54,424 bases of DNA from contig NZ_FPBE01000009.1 in assembly GCF_900116625.1 (NCBI RefSeq), positions 1 through 54,424 of the forward strand. The letters run 5' to 3'. This document shows, piece after piece, positions 8,877 through 15,949 of this stretch. Every line of letters begins with the position of its first letter. Positions within the stretch are counted from its first letter, which is position 1. Position numbers and translations under genes: made by a program. The notes beneath the pieces are model-generated. The model did no database searches. It saw only the letters and a program-made list of their open reading frames with translations, and was not told where the DNA came from. The stretch is from Idiomarina abyssalis (lineage in GTDB: Bacteria > Pseudomonadota > Gammaproteobacteria > Enterobacterales > Alteromonadaceae).

Positions 8877-9908
8877 TTAAGCAGCGGCCATTCGGTAATC
8901 TTCTTGATTCTTTAACATCGCCCAGATTATCCGGGCATGCTTGTTGGCCAGTGCCACCGCCGCAACGTTGTTGCCCCGGCGTTTAGCGACATCCTGTGCC
9001 CAGAGGCTCAGCCTGTCATGGCGTTTCTGCGCCACCCGCAGTGCTGAGCGCGCGCCGTGCACCAGCAGTGTCCTCAGCTTGGTATTGCCTTTTTTGGTAA
9101 TACCGCCTAAGCGGTCTTTACCGCCACTGCTGTTTTGCCGTGGCACCAGCCCCAGATATTCCGACAGATTGCGGCCGCGTTTAAATTCGCTGACATCGCC
9201 TATCAGTGCCAGCAACGAAGTCGCTGTTATCGGTCCGATGCCCGGTATCGTCATCAGCCTGCGGCTGTCTTCGTTGTTATCAGCCTGTGCCGCTAAGCGC
9301 TTATCCAGTGCTTTAACCTCTTCGTCCACCGTGCGAAGCATTTGATACAGGCGGTTTATTAAGTCCCGGGACTGAAGCGTCAGCGCATTGCTGTCGTCTT
9401 CCAGTATCTCCGGCACTCTCTGCAGTATGGTACTCACCCGCTTGGGTAAAATAATGCCGTACTCAGCCAACTGACCTCTTAGTCGGTTCGAGAACTGCGT
9501 TCTCGTCTGCACGAAGCCTTCTCGCTGGTTGACCATCAGCGCTAAATCCTGCTGCTCAATGCTTTTCAGCCTTACCGTCTGACGGTTAGGCCGTGATGCT
9601 GCCTCGGCTATCGCCCGGGCGTCATTTGCATCGTTCTTCTCACCCTGCAAATACGCTTTGACGAAGCGTGGTGGCAGAGCCACCGTTTTATAACCCAGTT
9701 TTTCACATTCGCGGCGCCAGTAATGACTCATGCCGCAGGACTCAACCGCTACTTCACAGTCATCCGTACGGCTCAGCGTCGCCAGCTTCGCTAACACCTT
9801 GTTGCTGCGCAGCTTTTTATTAAACACTTCCTGCTCATTTTCATCCAGCGCCAAAACCTGAATAAAATCCTTTGCCAAATCCAGGGCAATTCTGTTTACA
9901 ATAGCCAT
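8877..9908 (-). CDS. IS110-family transposase (IS1111 group)
   Basis: This 343-residue DEDD-type recombinase guides RNA-directed insertion through a circular intermediate. The N-terminal RuvC-like domain shows Asp10 (ALDLAKD), Glu56 (VAVESCG) and Asp93/Asp96 (NDANDARAI). The C-terminal Transposase_20 domain has PGIGPITAT (222-230), LSEYLGLVP and SSGGKDRLGG, with Ser260/261 as candidate catalytic serine. The usual length is 320-420 residues, so it appears full length. It starts 70-80 bases from the left end. The frame is intact, so the element may be active. Confidence 0.96.
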   Translation of the reverse strand: MAIVNRIALDLAKDFIQVLALDENEQEVFNKKLRSNKVLAKLATLSRTDDCEVAVESCGMSHYWRRECEKLGYKTVALPPRFVKAYLQGEKNDANDARAIAEAASRPNRQTVRLKSIEQQDLALMVNQREGFVQTRTQFSNRLRGQLAEYGIILPKRVSTILQRVPEILEDDSNALTLQSRDLINRLYQMLRTVDEEVKALDKRLAAQADNNEDSRRLMTIPGIGPITATSLLALIGDVSEFKRGRNLSEYLGLVPRQNSSGGKDRLGGITKKGNTKLRTLLVHGARSALRVAQKRHDRLSLWAQDVAKRRGNNVAAVALANKHARIIWAMLKNQEDYRMAAA

Positions 9909-9992
9909 TGGTCCTCTCCACTCTGTTCCTATAGAAGCTTGAACCTCTATATTGGCACATTGCGATGCCGTAAGAGGGAGGGGACCATCTCA

Positions 9993-10925
9993 TCAGGCTA
10001 CAACCGTATTAAGCCATTTTTGAACAGCTGTCGCTAGTTCATCCGGATGAAATTTTGCAATAAAATCATCGGCTCCAACTTTCTTCACCATAGCCTGATT
10101 AAAGACGCCACTCAATGATGTATGCAAAATAACGTGAACATCACGCAAATTTGGATCCGCCTTAATTTCTGCGGTTAAGGTATACCCATCCATTACAGGC
10201 ATCTCAACGTCAGAAACTAATACCGGAACATGAGGATGCACCAGCCCCCCAACCTCTTTGGACTTCTCTTTTAAATAATCTAAAGCTTCTTTACCGTTCT
10301 TTTTAATCTCTAACGAAATACCCAAAGACTGCAGCGCTCGTTTAATTTGATTACGGGCAACTGATGAGTCATCAGTAATTAAAATGGTTAAATCTTCTTT
10401 AGCCACGTTGATTGGCGCATTGGCAACATCGTCGCTGACGTCCATATTGGTTGGCATAATGTCAGCGAGGATTCGCTCAACATCGATAATCTCAACCAGC
10501 TCATCCTCAATTTGAGTAACGGCTGTTAAGTAAGCGCCCCTGCCTGTGCCTTTCGGCGGTGGCATGACATCTTCCCAGTTAATATTAATAATGCGGTCAA
10601 CCCCACCGACCAGGAAGCCCTGAATGGTTCGGTTGTACTCCGCAATAATTACAAAGCGATTTTCAATACCGGTTAACTCAGGTCCACCAGTCGCCATACT
10701 TAAGTCAATAATGGAAATAGCCTGTCCGCGAATGTGCGCAACACCACGAATGAGAGGATTTCGCCGAGGCATAGCGGTCAGTTTTGGGCAAGGCAGAACT
10801 TCGCGCACTTTAAATACGTTAATGCCAAACCGCTGCCTGCCATTAAGGTTAAACATTAAAAGTTCCAGCCGGTTTTGTCCGACCATTTGTGTGCGCTGAT
10901 TCACTGAATCAAGAATACTGGCCAT
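9993..10925 (-). CDS. cheV: Chemotaxis coupling protein CheV
   Basis: A 310-residue fusion of a CheW-like domain (about residues 15-160, including GVAHIRGQAISIIDL) with a C-terminal receiver domain (179-308). The receiver has the acidic pair Asp185/Asp186 and the phospho-acceptor Asp239 in LVSDVEMPVMDG. CheV couples chemoreceptors to CheA and is thought to act in adaptation when phosphorylated by CheA. It is divergent from flgA, a familiar arrangement in Vibrio, Shewanella and relatives. There cheR and flgB usually follow cheV, but here the next gene is purL across the REP/IS, so the cheV end is atypical. The stop codon abuts the REP. Confidence 0.95.
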   Translation of the reverse strand: MASILDSVNQRTQMVGQNRLELLMFNLNGRQRFGINVFKVREVLPCPKLTAMPRRNPLIRGVAHIRGQAISIIDLSMATGGPELTGIENRFVIIAEYNRTIQGFLVGGVDRIININWEDVMPPPKGTGRGAYLTAVTQIEDELVEIIDVERILADIMPTNMDVSDDVANAPINVAKEDLTILITDDSSVARNQIKRALQSLGISLEIKKNGKEALDYLKEKSKEVGGLVHPHVPVLVSDVEMPVMDGYTLTAEIKADPNLRDVHVILHTSLSGVFNQAMVKKVGADDFIAKFHPDELATAVQKWLNTVVA

Positions 10926-10962
10926 TATTCACTCCTGTTATATGGCAGGGAACCTATACTTC

Positions 10963-10977
10963 GGCACGGTACTTGCT
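10963..10977 (+). promoter_or_regulatory. Sigma54-type promoter upstream of flgA
   Basis: GGCAC (10963-10967), five bases, TTGCT (10973-10977): the -24/-12 elements are spaced as in the consensus TGGCAC-N5-TTGCW. The start point would be near 10988, leaving a leader of about 100 bases to flgA. Flagellar genes under FlrA/FlrC-type activators commonly use such promoters. Confidence 0.6.
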
Positions 10978-11087
10978 TACATCAACAACAACCATACTGA
11001 AACCATCGAACTGCCGAACTTTTGACGTTATACCGTTTTTTTCGGCACTCGACCAGAGAACCTTAACGAATAACATCAGGAATTTTT

Positions 11088-11819
11088 ATGATAGTACGTA
11101 AATCGCTACTGATCAGTTCGCTTTTTATTTTCGCTGCAGTGTTTACCGGTATAGACTCGGCTAACGCGGATGAAACCAGTAAAAAGCAGAACCTACGCTT
11201 TGATTATAAAGCTCTACAGGAGTTGGCTCACAATTACGTAGAGCAAAGAGTATCAGCACCTGATAACGGACGCGTGGAAGTTGTTGCTAATAATCTTGAC
11301 CCTCGCATGACGCCAAAAGTCTGTCCACAACAACCTAAAGTTGATTTAGCCAATAACGCGACTTTAGACAGTTACACTACGATTGAAATTGAGTGCCCTG
11401 CATCGGCGCACTGGCGAACTTACGTACCTGTCCGTATATATCACTATAAAAATGTTGTTACGGCTGCTTCGCCAATGTCGCCGGGGCAAATGATAAGCGA
11501 GAGTGACTTAGTTTATTCTGAAGTTGACCTTAATCGTGTGCGCTCCAATGTATTCACCGACATGACTGCTTTAGTGGGCGCTCGCATTAAAAAACGCATT
11601 AGCGCAGGGCAAGCCATAAGCGCCAGCGACACCTGTCTTGTATGTGAGGGCCAAAGCGTTACAATAGTAGCTCAGGATAAAACATTGCGAATTACTGCTG
11701 CCGGAAGGGCGTTGGCTGATGGCCTTAAAGGTGAATCTGTGGTTGTTGAAAACGCACGGTCGAACAAATCGGTACAGGCTGTTGTCACAGGATTAAATGA
11801 AGTGACCGTCAATTTATAA
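11088..11819 (+). CDS. flgA: Flagellar P-ring assembly chaperone FlgA
   Basis: A 243-residue periplasmic protein with a signal peptide (to about ANA at residue 27). It has the FlgA C-terminal SAF-like region: the SPMSPGQMISESDLVYSEVDLNRVRSN segment, then GARIKKRISAGQAI and the ending VVTGLNEVTVNL. FlgA assists assembly of the FlgI P-ring around the flagellar rod. An AGGAATTTTT ribosome site precedes ATG 11088. It leads the block flgA-flgM-flgN. Confidence 0.94.
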   Translation: MIVRKSLLISSLFIFAAVFTGIDSANADETSKKQNLRFDYKALQELAHNYVEQRVSAPDNGRVEVVANNLDPRMTPKVCPQQPKVDLANNATLDSYTTIEIECPASAHWRTYVPVRIYHYKNVVTAASPMSPGQMISESDLVYSEVDLNRVRSNVFTDMTALVGARIKKRISAGQAISASDTCLVCEGQSVTIVAQDKTLRITAAGRALADGLKGESVVVENARSNKSVQAVVTGLNEVTVNL

Positions 11820-11837
11820 AATTGTTAAAATATTTAC

Positions 11838-11864
11838 TTAAGTTTTTTTGAGTACGGTCGATAA
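11838..11864 (+). promoter_or_regulatory. Sigma28 (FliA) promoter of flgM
   Basis: TTAAGTTT (11838-11845), an 11-base spacer, then GTCGATAA (11857-11864). The FliA consensus is TAAAGTTT-N11-GCCGATAA, so each element has seven of eight matches with exact spacing. Transcription would start near 11871 and read flgMN, giving the usual feedback in which FliA drives expression of its own anti-sigma factor. Confidence 0.82.
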
Positions 11865-11900
11865 GTAACCGAGAGACTTTATCTAGCGAGGCTAAACACA

Positions 11901-12224
11901 ATGCCAATTAATATTAACAATGCCGGGCTGAAAAATGCCAACATTGACAGCAAATCCAGTAATCGCCAAGTGCAGAACGATGCTCCGGGTAAGCCTACAT
12001 CGGTTTCGCAAAAAGGCGGAGACGCCGTTTCTCTAACAAGTGAAGCGCAGCAACTGGGTGGCTTACAAGAAAAAGCCATGAACAGCAGCGGAATTGATCA
12101 AGCCAAAGTTGACAAGATCAAAGCGGATATTGAAAGCGGTTCATACAAAATAAATGTTGAGCAGTTAGCAAATAAACTGGCTCAGTTTGAATCTGACTTG
12201 TTCAGTAACGGCAATAACGAATAA
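11901..12224 (+). CDS. flgM: Anti-sigma28 factor FlgM
   Basis: A 107-residue protein with the FlgM layout: a disordered Ser/Asn/Gln-rich N-terminus, then the conserved block AVSLTSEAQQL, and two short helices in IDQAKVDKIKADIESGSYKINVEQLANKLAQFE that bind FliA. It holds FliA inactive until the hook-basal body is complete and FlgM is exported. Its stop overlaps the flgN start by one base, so the two are co-translated. Confidence 0.96.
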   Translation: MPININNAGLKNANIDSKSSNRQVQNDAPGKPTSVSQKGGDAVSLTSEAQQLGGLQEKAMNSSGIDQAKVDKIKADIESGSYKINVEQLANKLAQFESDLFSNGNNE

Positions 12225-12625
12225 TGACCGTGTTGGCGCCTGTCAATGAGCTCCTTCAGGAAATGGCGGACTCGCTAGATACCCTTGCGTTGTTACAGCA
12301 ACGTGAGCTAAACGCCATAGTTGACCGCCAACACGCTGATGTAAATGCCATTACAGAAGCAAAAGAAAAAGCCCTGGCCAGAGTTAATCAACTCGACCAA
12401 CAGCTTGCCGAACACCCCGATAAAGAACAGCTCAAAGATGATCCCGATTTAGCCCAAGCCGTTGCTGCAATAAAAAGCACCCTGAGTAACGTTCAGCACC
12501 AAAGCCAGGTCAACGAGCAAGTGGTGCAGTCAACATTGAATAGCATCGACCAGTTGAAGCAAACCATTTTGCAGTCTGCACGAAAAGACAGCCTCACCTA
12601 CGATAGTAAAGGCAAAATCCGCTAA
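12224..12625 (+). CDS. flgN: Flagellar export chaperone FlgN
   Basis: A 133-residue, largely helical and coiled-coil-forming protein (ELNAIVDRQHADVNAITEAKEKALARVNQLDQQL). Size, composition and the position after flgM fit FlgN, the cytoplasmic chaperone for the hook-filament junction proteins FlgK and FlgL. The start overlaps the flgM stop. Sequence conservation in FlgN is low, so the context carries much of the weight. Confidence 0.9.
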   Translation: MTVLAPVNELLQEMADSLDTLALLQQRELNAIVDRQHADVNAITEAKEKALARVNQLDQQLAEHPDKEQLKDDPDLAQAVAAIKSTLSNVQHQSQVNEQVVQSTLNSIDQLKQTILQSARKDSLTYDSKGKIR

Positions 12626-12649
12626 AGATTTCTGCCATTCAGCCGTTAC
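12623..12649 (+). promoter_or_regulatory. Sigma28 (FliA) promoter of flgP
   Basis: TAAAGATT (12623-12630), 11-base spacer, GCCGTTAC (12642-12649): seven and six matches of eight to the FliA consensus with exact spacing. The -35 overlaps the flgN stop codon. The start point would lie about 25 bases upstream of flgP. Confidence 0.65.
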
Positions 12650-12682
12650 AACCATAAGTACTTTGTTCTATCAGAGGTCGTT

Positions 12683-13162
12683 ATGGCTAAGCATCTACTT
12701 TCTTTCGCGTTACTCGCATCTACACTGCTATTAAGCGGATGTAGTGCTTACAACAACTTAGCGTATGATCAAAAACACGTTGAGTGGGAAACTCAGACCC
12801 CGGATGAATTCCCGGTTCTGAATGCGGTTGGTTACGCTCCTATCGAAACTCAGCAAGGCGAAAACGCTCAGCTAAAAGATCTGAACGCTATGCGTGCCTC
12901 CAAACTTGCGGCCTATCGCGAGCTGGCCGAACAAGTGTATGGTCAACGTATTGCCGGTGGTAGTTCAGTTGAAGACTGGGCGTTAAACCAGGACAGCTTT
13001 CAGGCTTCCGTTGACGGTGTTATTCGTGGTGCCGAAGTGGTAAAAACCTACACGGTTGGCGATTATTACGCGACTGAACTACGTCTGGATTTTGAGAAAG
13101 TACATCGCCTGTATCAGAGTACAAACCGCCAGCAAAAAGTGAAGCGCGTTGTTTATTACTAG
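12683..13162 (+). CDS. flgP: Flagellar outer-membrane lipoprotein FlgP (LPP20 family)
   Basis: A 159-residue lipoprotein with a type II signal peptide (lipobox LLSGC, Cys20). The LPP20 domain follows (AMRASKLAAYRELAEQVYGQRI... GVIRGAEVVKTYTVGDYYATELRLDF). In Vibrio, FlgP is needed for motility and stability of the outer-membrane rings around the polar flagellum. It precedes flgT, while the FlgO-like partners lie far away at 39236-40405. Confidence 0.92.
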   Translation: MAKHLLSFALLASTLLLSGCSAYNNLAYDQKHVEWETQTPDEFPVLNAVGYAPIETQQGENAQLKDLNAMRASKLAAYRELAEQVYGQRIAGGSSVEDWALNQDSFQASVDGVIRGAEVVKTYTVGDYYATELRLDFEKVHRLYQSTNRQQKVKRVVYY

Positions 13163-13184
13163 GTTCTGATTTCCTCTTTCAACA

Positions 13185-13200
13185 TGGCAGGGTTTTTGCA
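13185..13200 (+). promoter_or_regulatory. Sigma54-type promoter upstream of flgT
   Basis: TGGCAG (13185-13190), five bases, TTGCA (13196-13200), matching TGGCAC-N5-TTGCA except for one base. It lies in the 94-base flgP-flgT gap, about 45 bases before flgT at the expected start point. Confidence 0.62.
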
Positions 13201-13256
13201 GCTAATTCCAATAGCAAAGTAACGACTAAAAACTGACACTTGGGATGCATAACACC

Positions 13257-14420
13257 ATGAACTGGAAAACCCTGCTGCTGATCACTTCTGTTTTCTTTAT
13301 CGCTATGCCGAGCGAAGCACGTTGGGTAGAAGCCCAGGGTACCGCCCGCATTATAAACGGCGATACCGATGCAGCACGTCAAAAAGCTATAGAAAATGCG
13401 CTGCAACAAGCGCTTCTCACTTCTGGCGGAAATATCTCCAGTATTCAACAAGTGGTTGACGGCGTATTACGAAACACTGAAACCCAATGGAGCAGTCAGG
13501 GTAACGTGGACCAAGTCACTATTGTTCGCGAAGAAGTTCGTGATGACCGCGTTATTGTCCTGCTGCGAGCTGACATCTGGAACCGCGAAGGCGATTGCAC
13601 TCGAAGCAGTTACAAAAACTCCGTTACTATCGTCCCGTTTGAATTGCGCGATCGCGCCCATGGGACCTGGGGACAAATCTGGGAAATTGGAGAAGTTGCC
13701 GCAGAGCGTTTAGCGCGTGAGCTTGGCGGTGTCGGCAGCCAACTGCATATTTCTCATACCTTGCAGCGACATGCGGGACTCGGGCAAGCACTGAATGGCC
13801 TTAACCTGGAAGAGCTGGGCCGCATGGCTCGTAGCCTCGGTTTAGCCAACGACAGTCAGTTTGTTGTCTTTGGTATGTTTGACGACTTAGCCATGATGGA
13901 CACCAGCTCTAACTGGTTCTGGTCCAGCGATCCAAACCGCCACTACGCCTTAACGCTTTACCTGCTGGATGCGACAACCGGACAACTGGTTACCCGCGCA
14001 CGAGTCGAAGACACTCAGCCCTGGACTTTTGATCGCAACATCGATGTTGATGTTGCCACAGCACAGTTTTGGAACGAGCCCTTCGGTGCCGCACTAGATA
14101 GCGGCTTGCGCGATTTAGCCTCTGGTGTGAAAGAGCAGGTAGTTTGCAAACCGGTACGAGCCAGAATTATTGCCGTCGATGAAAAAACGCTTCAGTTTAA
14201 TTTGGGTGAAAAACACGGCGTAAGCCCGGGCGATAAGCTTAAAGTTGTTCAGCCCAGTCACTTTACCGATGATCAGGGCCGTTACCGTCAGAAATGGCAG
14301 GTGAGTGAGTTTGAGGTGGAAGTTTCCCAAGTGCAGCAATCTACGGCTATTGCTAAGCTGACTAGAGGAAATATGTTACATAATATTCAGGTGAACGACT
14401 GGGTGGTGCCGGTTAACTGA
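13257..14420 (+). CDS. flgT: Flagellar H-ring protein FlgT
   Basis: A 387-residue periplasmic protein with a signal peptide (MNWKTLLLITSVFFIAMPSEA) and the N-terminal FlgT domain (WVEAQGTARIINGDTDAARQKAIENALQQAL). A middle TolB-N-like domain and a C-terminal SH3-like FlgT_C domain (LQFNLGEKHGVSPGDKLKVVQ) follow. In Vibrio FlgT builds the H-ring around the LP ring and helps install the sodium motor proteins. An ATG at 13245 would add four residues; 13257 gives the cleaner signal peptide, with GGG at 13242-13244 as the only nearby ribosome site. Confidence 0.93.
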   Translation: MNWKTLLLITSVFFIAMPSEARWVEAQGTARIINGDTDAARQKAIENALQQALLTSGGNISSIQQVVDGVLRNTETQWSSQGNVDQVTIVREEVRDDRVIVLLRADIWNREGDCTRSSYKNSVTIVPFELRDRAHGTWGQIWEIGEVAAERLARELGGVGSQLHISHTLQRHAGLGQALNGLNLEELGRMARSLGLANDSQFVVFGMFDDLAMMDTSSNWFWSSDPNRHYALTLYLLDATTGQLVTRARVEDTQPWTFDRNIDVDVATAQFWNEPFGAALDSGLRDLASGVKEQVVCKPVRARIIAVDEKTLQFNLGEKHGVSPGDKLKVVQPSHFTDDQGRYRQKWQVSEFEVEVSQVQQSTAIAKLTRGNMLHNIQVNDWVVPVN

Positions 14421-14432
14421 TCTAATATGAGA

Positions 14433-14449
14433 CTGTAAGTAACTTACAG
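14433..14449. repeat. Palindrome after flgT
   Basis: CTGTAAGT-A-ACTTACAG is a perfect inverted repeat without a U-run. It may be a transcription stop for flgT or the outer part of the right end of the tnpB element. Which one is undecided. Confidence 0.4.
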
Positions 14450-14478
14450 CACAGATAGAGCAATCGCCTCGTGACTTA

Positions 14479-14574
14479 TTTTTCACATCTGAAAAATTTC
14501 TTGCTTCTTATGCCACTGCTAGCTTTCGCTAGTCTTATGCAAGCATCCACAAGCAGAAACGGAGTGTCCCTCCG
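14479..14574 (-). ncRNA. Candidate omega RNA at the 3' end of tnpB
   Basis: Read on the minus strand, three hairpins follow each other: CGGAG-GGACA-CTCCG (14560-14574, inside the tnpB 3' end), CTAGC-GAAA-GCTAG over the stop codon (14519-14532) and TTTTTCA-GATG-TGAAAAA (14479-14496). GCATAAGA occurs on both sides of the middle hairpin. TnpB nucleases are known to use an RNA transcribed from this part of their element, with the guide beginning at the right end. The true boundaries and guide are not visible to me. Confidence 0.4.
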
Positions 14575-15670
14575 CTTTTAACATTATTAACCCTTGCTTC
14601 AATATATTAATAGCTGCATTGGTATCTCGATCATGCGTAATACCACAATTGCATGTCCAAACTCTATCATTAAGGCTTATAAAGCTTTTTTTACCACACG
14701 AATGACAAGTTTTTGTACTGGCAAAAAAACGGTCTACTTTTACCAAATGCTTCCCTGATTGATTAGCTTTATAAGCTAGCTTCTCAATAAAGCCAGACCA
14801 AACCGCATCAGCAATATGTTTAGATAGTCTATAGTTTCTGAGCATGTTAGCTGTTTCAAGAGTTTCTACAATTACCGCTTGGTTTTCGTCGATAAGTTTT
14901 CTAGACAGCTTGTGCTGAAAATCTTCCCTAGTATTAGTCAGCTTCTCATAACATTTAGCTACTATGAGTCTAGATTTATTTCTATTTTTACCACCGACTT
15001 TTTTCCTGCTTAGGGCTTTCATCTTTCTTTTCAAATTACGCTCAGCCCGGAGTAGAAACCTAGGGTTATCTGTTTTACAACCATTAGAGTCCGTAGCAAA
15101 ATGCAATATTCCTAAGTCAATTCCGATGGCTGTATCAATTGACCTGCAAGTCTCAGGAGTACCTTGGTTATCATCGGATAAAATCGATGCAAAGAACTTC
15201 CCTGACGCATTGCAACTTATAGTGATACTTTTTACTTTCCCTTTAATTTCTCTATGCAGTTTAGCTTTTATTGGGCCAAGCTTGGGAATTTTTACCGCAT
15301 CACTTAACACTTTGACACCAATGCAATGATAGCTAGTCTGCCGACCTCGTCTGGACTTAAATTTAGGATGCTTTGTTTTTAGTTTAGGGTTTAAAAAATT
15401 ATCAAACGCCTTATCGAGGTTGATTATGGCCTGCTGTAAACTTATAGAATCAAAATTCTTCAACCAACCGTACTTTCTTGTTCTTTTGGCTAGTGCCAAC
15501 AGGGGTTTTAAATCCTTTTTGGGTTTAATGCACATACCTTTTACTCTGTAATAGTGCTTTTTAAGGTACAGAGCTTTATTATAGCTGAAGCGCACTGCGC
15601 CAAAATGGGCAACTAAAAAATCACGTTGCACCTGTGTCGGATAAATCCTTACTTTGGTGGATTTCAGCAT
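14519..15670 (-). CDS. tnpB: RNA-guided endonuclease TnpB (IS200/IS605 or IS1341-type), no tnpA
   Basis: A 383-residue TnpB with an N-terminal helical/OrfB domain (RIYPTQVQRDFLVAHFGAVRFSYNKAL). The RuvC-like domain has Asp185 (IGIDLG), Glu269 (VIVET) and Asp347/349 (HDRDTNAA), and the zinc finger is Cys322-x2-Cys325...Cys340-x-Cys342. All catalytic positions are present, so a nuclease function is possible. No tnpA lies on either side, so the unit is not autonomous. The start at 15670 fits the family (MLKSTKVRIYPT) better than the upstream in-frame ATG at 15727. The gene is richer in A/T than its neighbours, consistent with transfer. It sits next to tRNA-Arg. Confidence 0.92.
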   Translation of the reverse strand: MLKSTKVRIYPTQVQRDFLVAHFGAVRFSYNKALYLKKHYYRVKGMCIKPKKDLKPLLALAKRTRKYGWLKNFDSISLQQAIINLDKAFDNFLNPKLKTKHPKFKSRRGRQTSYHCIGVKVLSDAVKIPKLGPIKAKLHREIKGKVKSITISCNASGKFFASILSDDNQGTPETCRSIDTAIGIDLGILHFATDSNGCKTDNPRFLLRAERNLKRKMKALSRKKVGGKNRNKSRLIVAKCYEKLTNTREDFQHKLSRKLIDENQAVIVETLETANMLRNYRLSKHIADAVWSGFIEKLAYKANQSGKHLVKVDRFFASTKTCHSCGKKSFISLNDRVWTCNCGITHDRDTNAAINILKQGLIMLKAEGHSVSACGCLHKTSES

Positions 15671-15787
15671 AGCCGGAAACTGTATATAAACACAGTACAA
15701 GGGTATAAGATAATCAGTTCGTGTCAAGTTAGTTTTTTAACTGCCAGTAATGAAAGACCAATTTTAATCTGGCATAATTCGTATCAA

Positions 15788-15864
15788 GTCCCCGTAGCTC
15801 AGCTGGATAGAGCCGCCGCCTCCTAAGCGACAGGTCGCAGGTTCGACTCCTGCCGGGGACGCCA
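15788..15864 (+). tRNA. tRNA-Arg (anticodon CCT)
   Basis: A 77-base cloverleaf: acceptor GTCCCCG/CGGGGAC with discriminator G and encoded CCA, D arm GCTC/GAGC, T arm GCAGG-TTCGACT-CCTGC. The anticodon loop is CTCCTAA, giving CCT for AGG codons. The anticodon stem (GCCGC with GCGAC) has one C-A mismatch, so the tRNA may be slightly weakened. Confidence 0.95.
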
Positions 15865-15900
15865 TTGATTTTTAGAACCATTCTCATACGAACCAGATGA

Positions 15901-15949
15901 ACGGGCCACCTAAGTGAAAGGCCTTAGGTTCGACTCCTGCCGGGGACGC
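15901..15949 (+). pseudogene. Degenerate tRNA-Arg 3' half (att-like direct repeat)
   Basis: A second copy of the tRNA T arm and acceptor, identical over 24 bases (15926-15949 equals 15839-15862). It is preceded by CCTAAG and AGG in tRNA-like spacing, but the 5' half is not recognisable. Such 3'-end duplications are the usual scar of an element integrated in a tRNA gene. The copy overlaps the end of the signalling gene on the other strand. Confidence 0.75.

Larger units (their letters stand above)
8608..9990 (-). mobile_element. Complete IS110-family (IS1111-type) insertion sequence
   Basis: The element is about 1.38 kb. Terminal inverted repeats ATGGTCCCCTCCC (8611-8623) and GGGAGGGGACCAT (9976-9988) lie a few bases inside the ends, as in the IS1111 subgroup; IS110 proper lacks them. 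It carries one transposase gene on the minus strand, a short left end (9909-9990) and a long noncoding right end (8608-8876). The flanks are the two parts of one REP palindrome. The exact boundary is uncertain by about five bases because ATCA is present on both sides. Confidence 0.92.

Noticed and set aside
1-9990. Composite transposon carrying purL
   Set aside because: IS110-family elements move singly through circles and REPs, and copy 2 has both halves of one REP at its ends. The pair therefore arose from two separate insertions.
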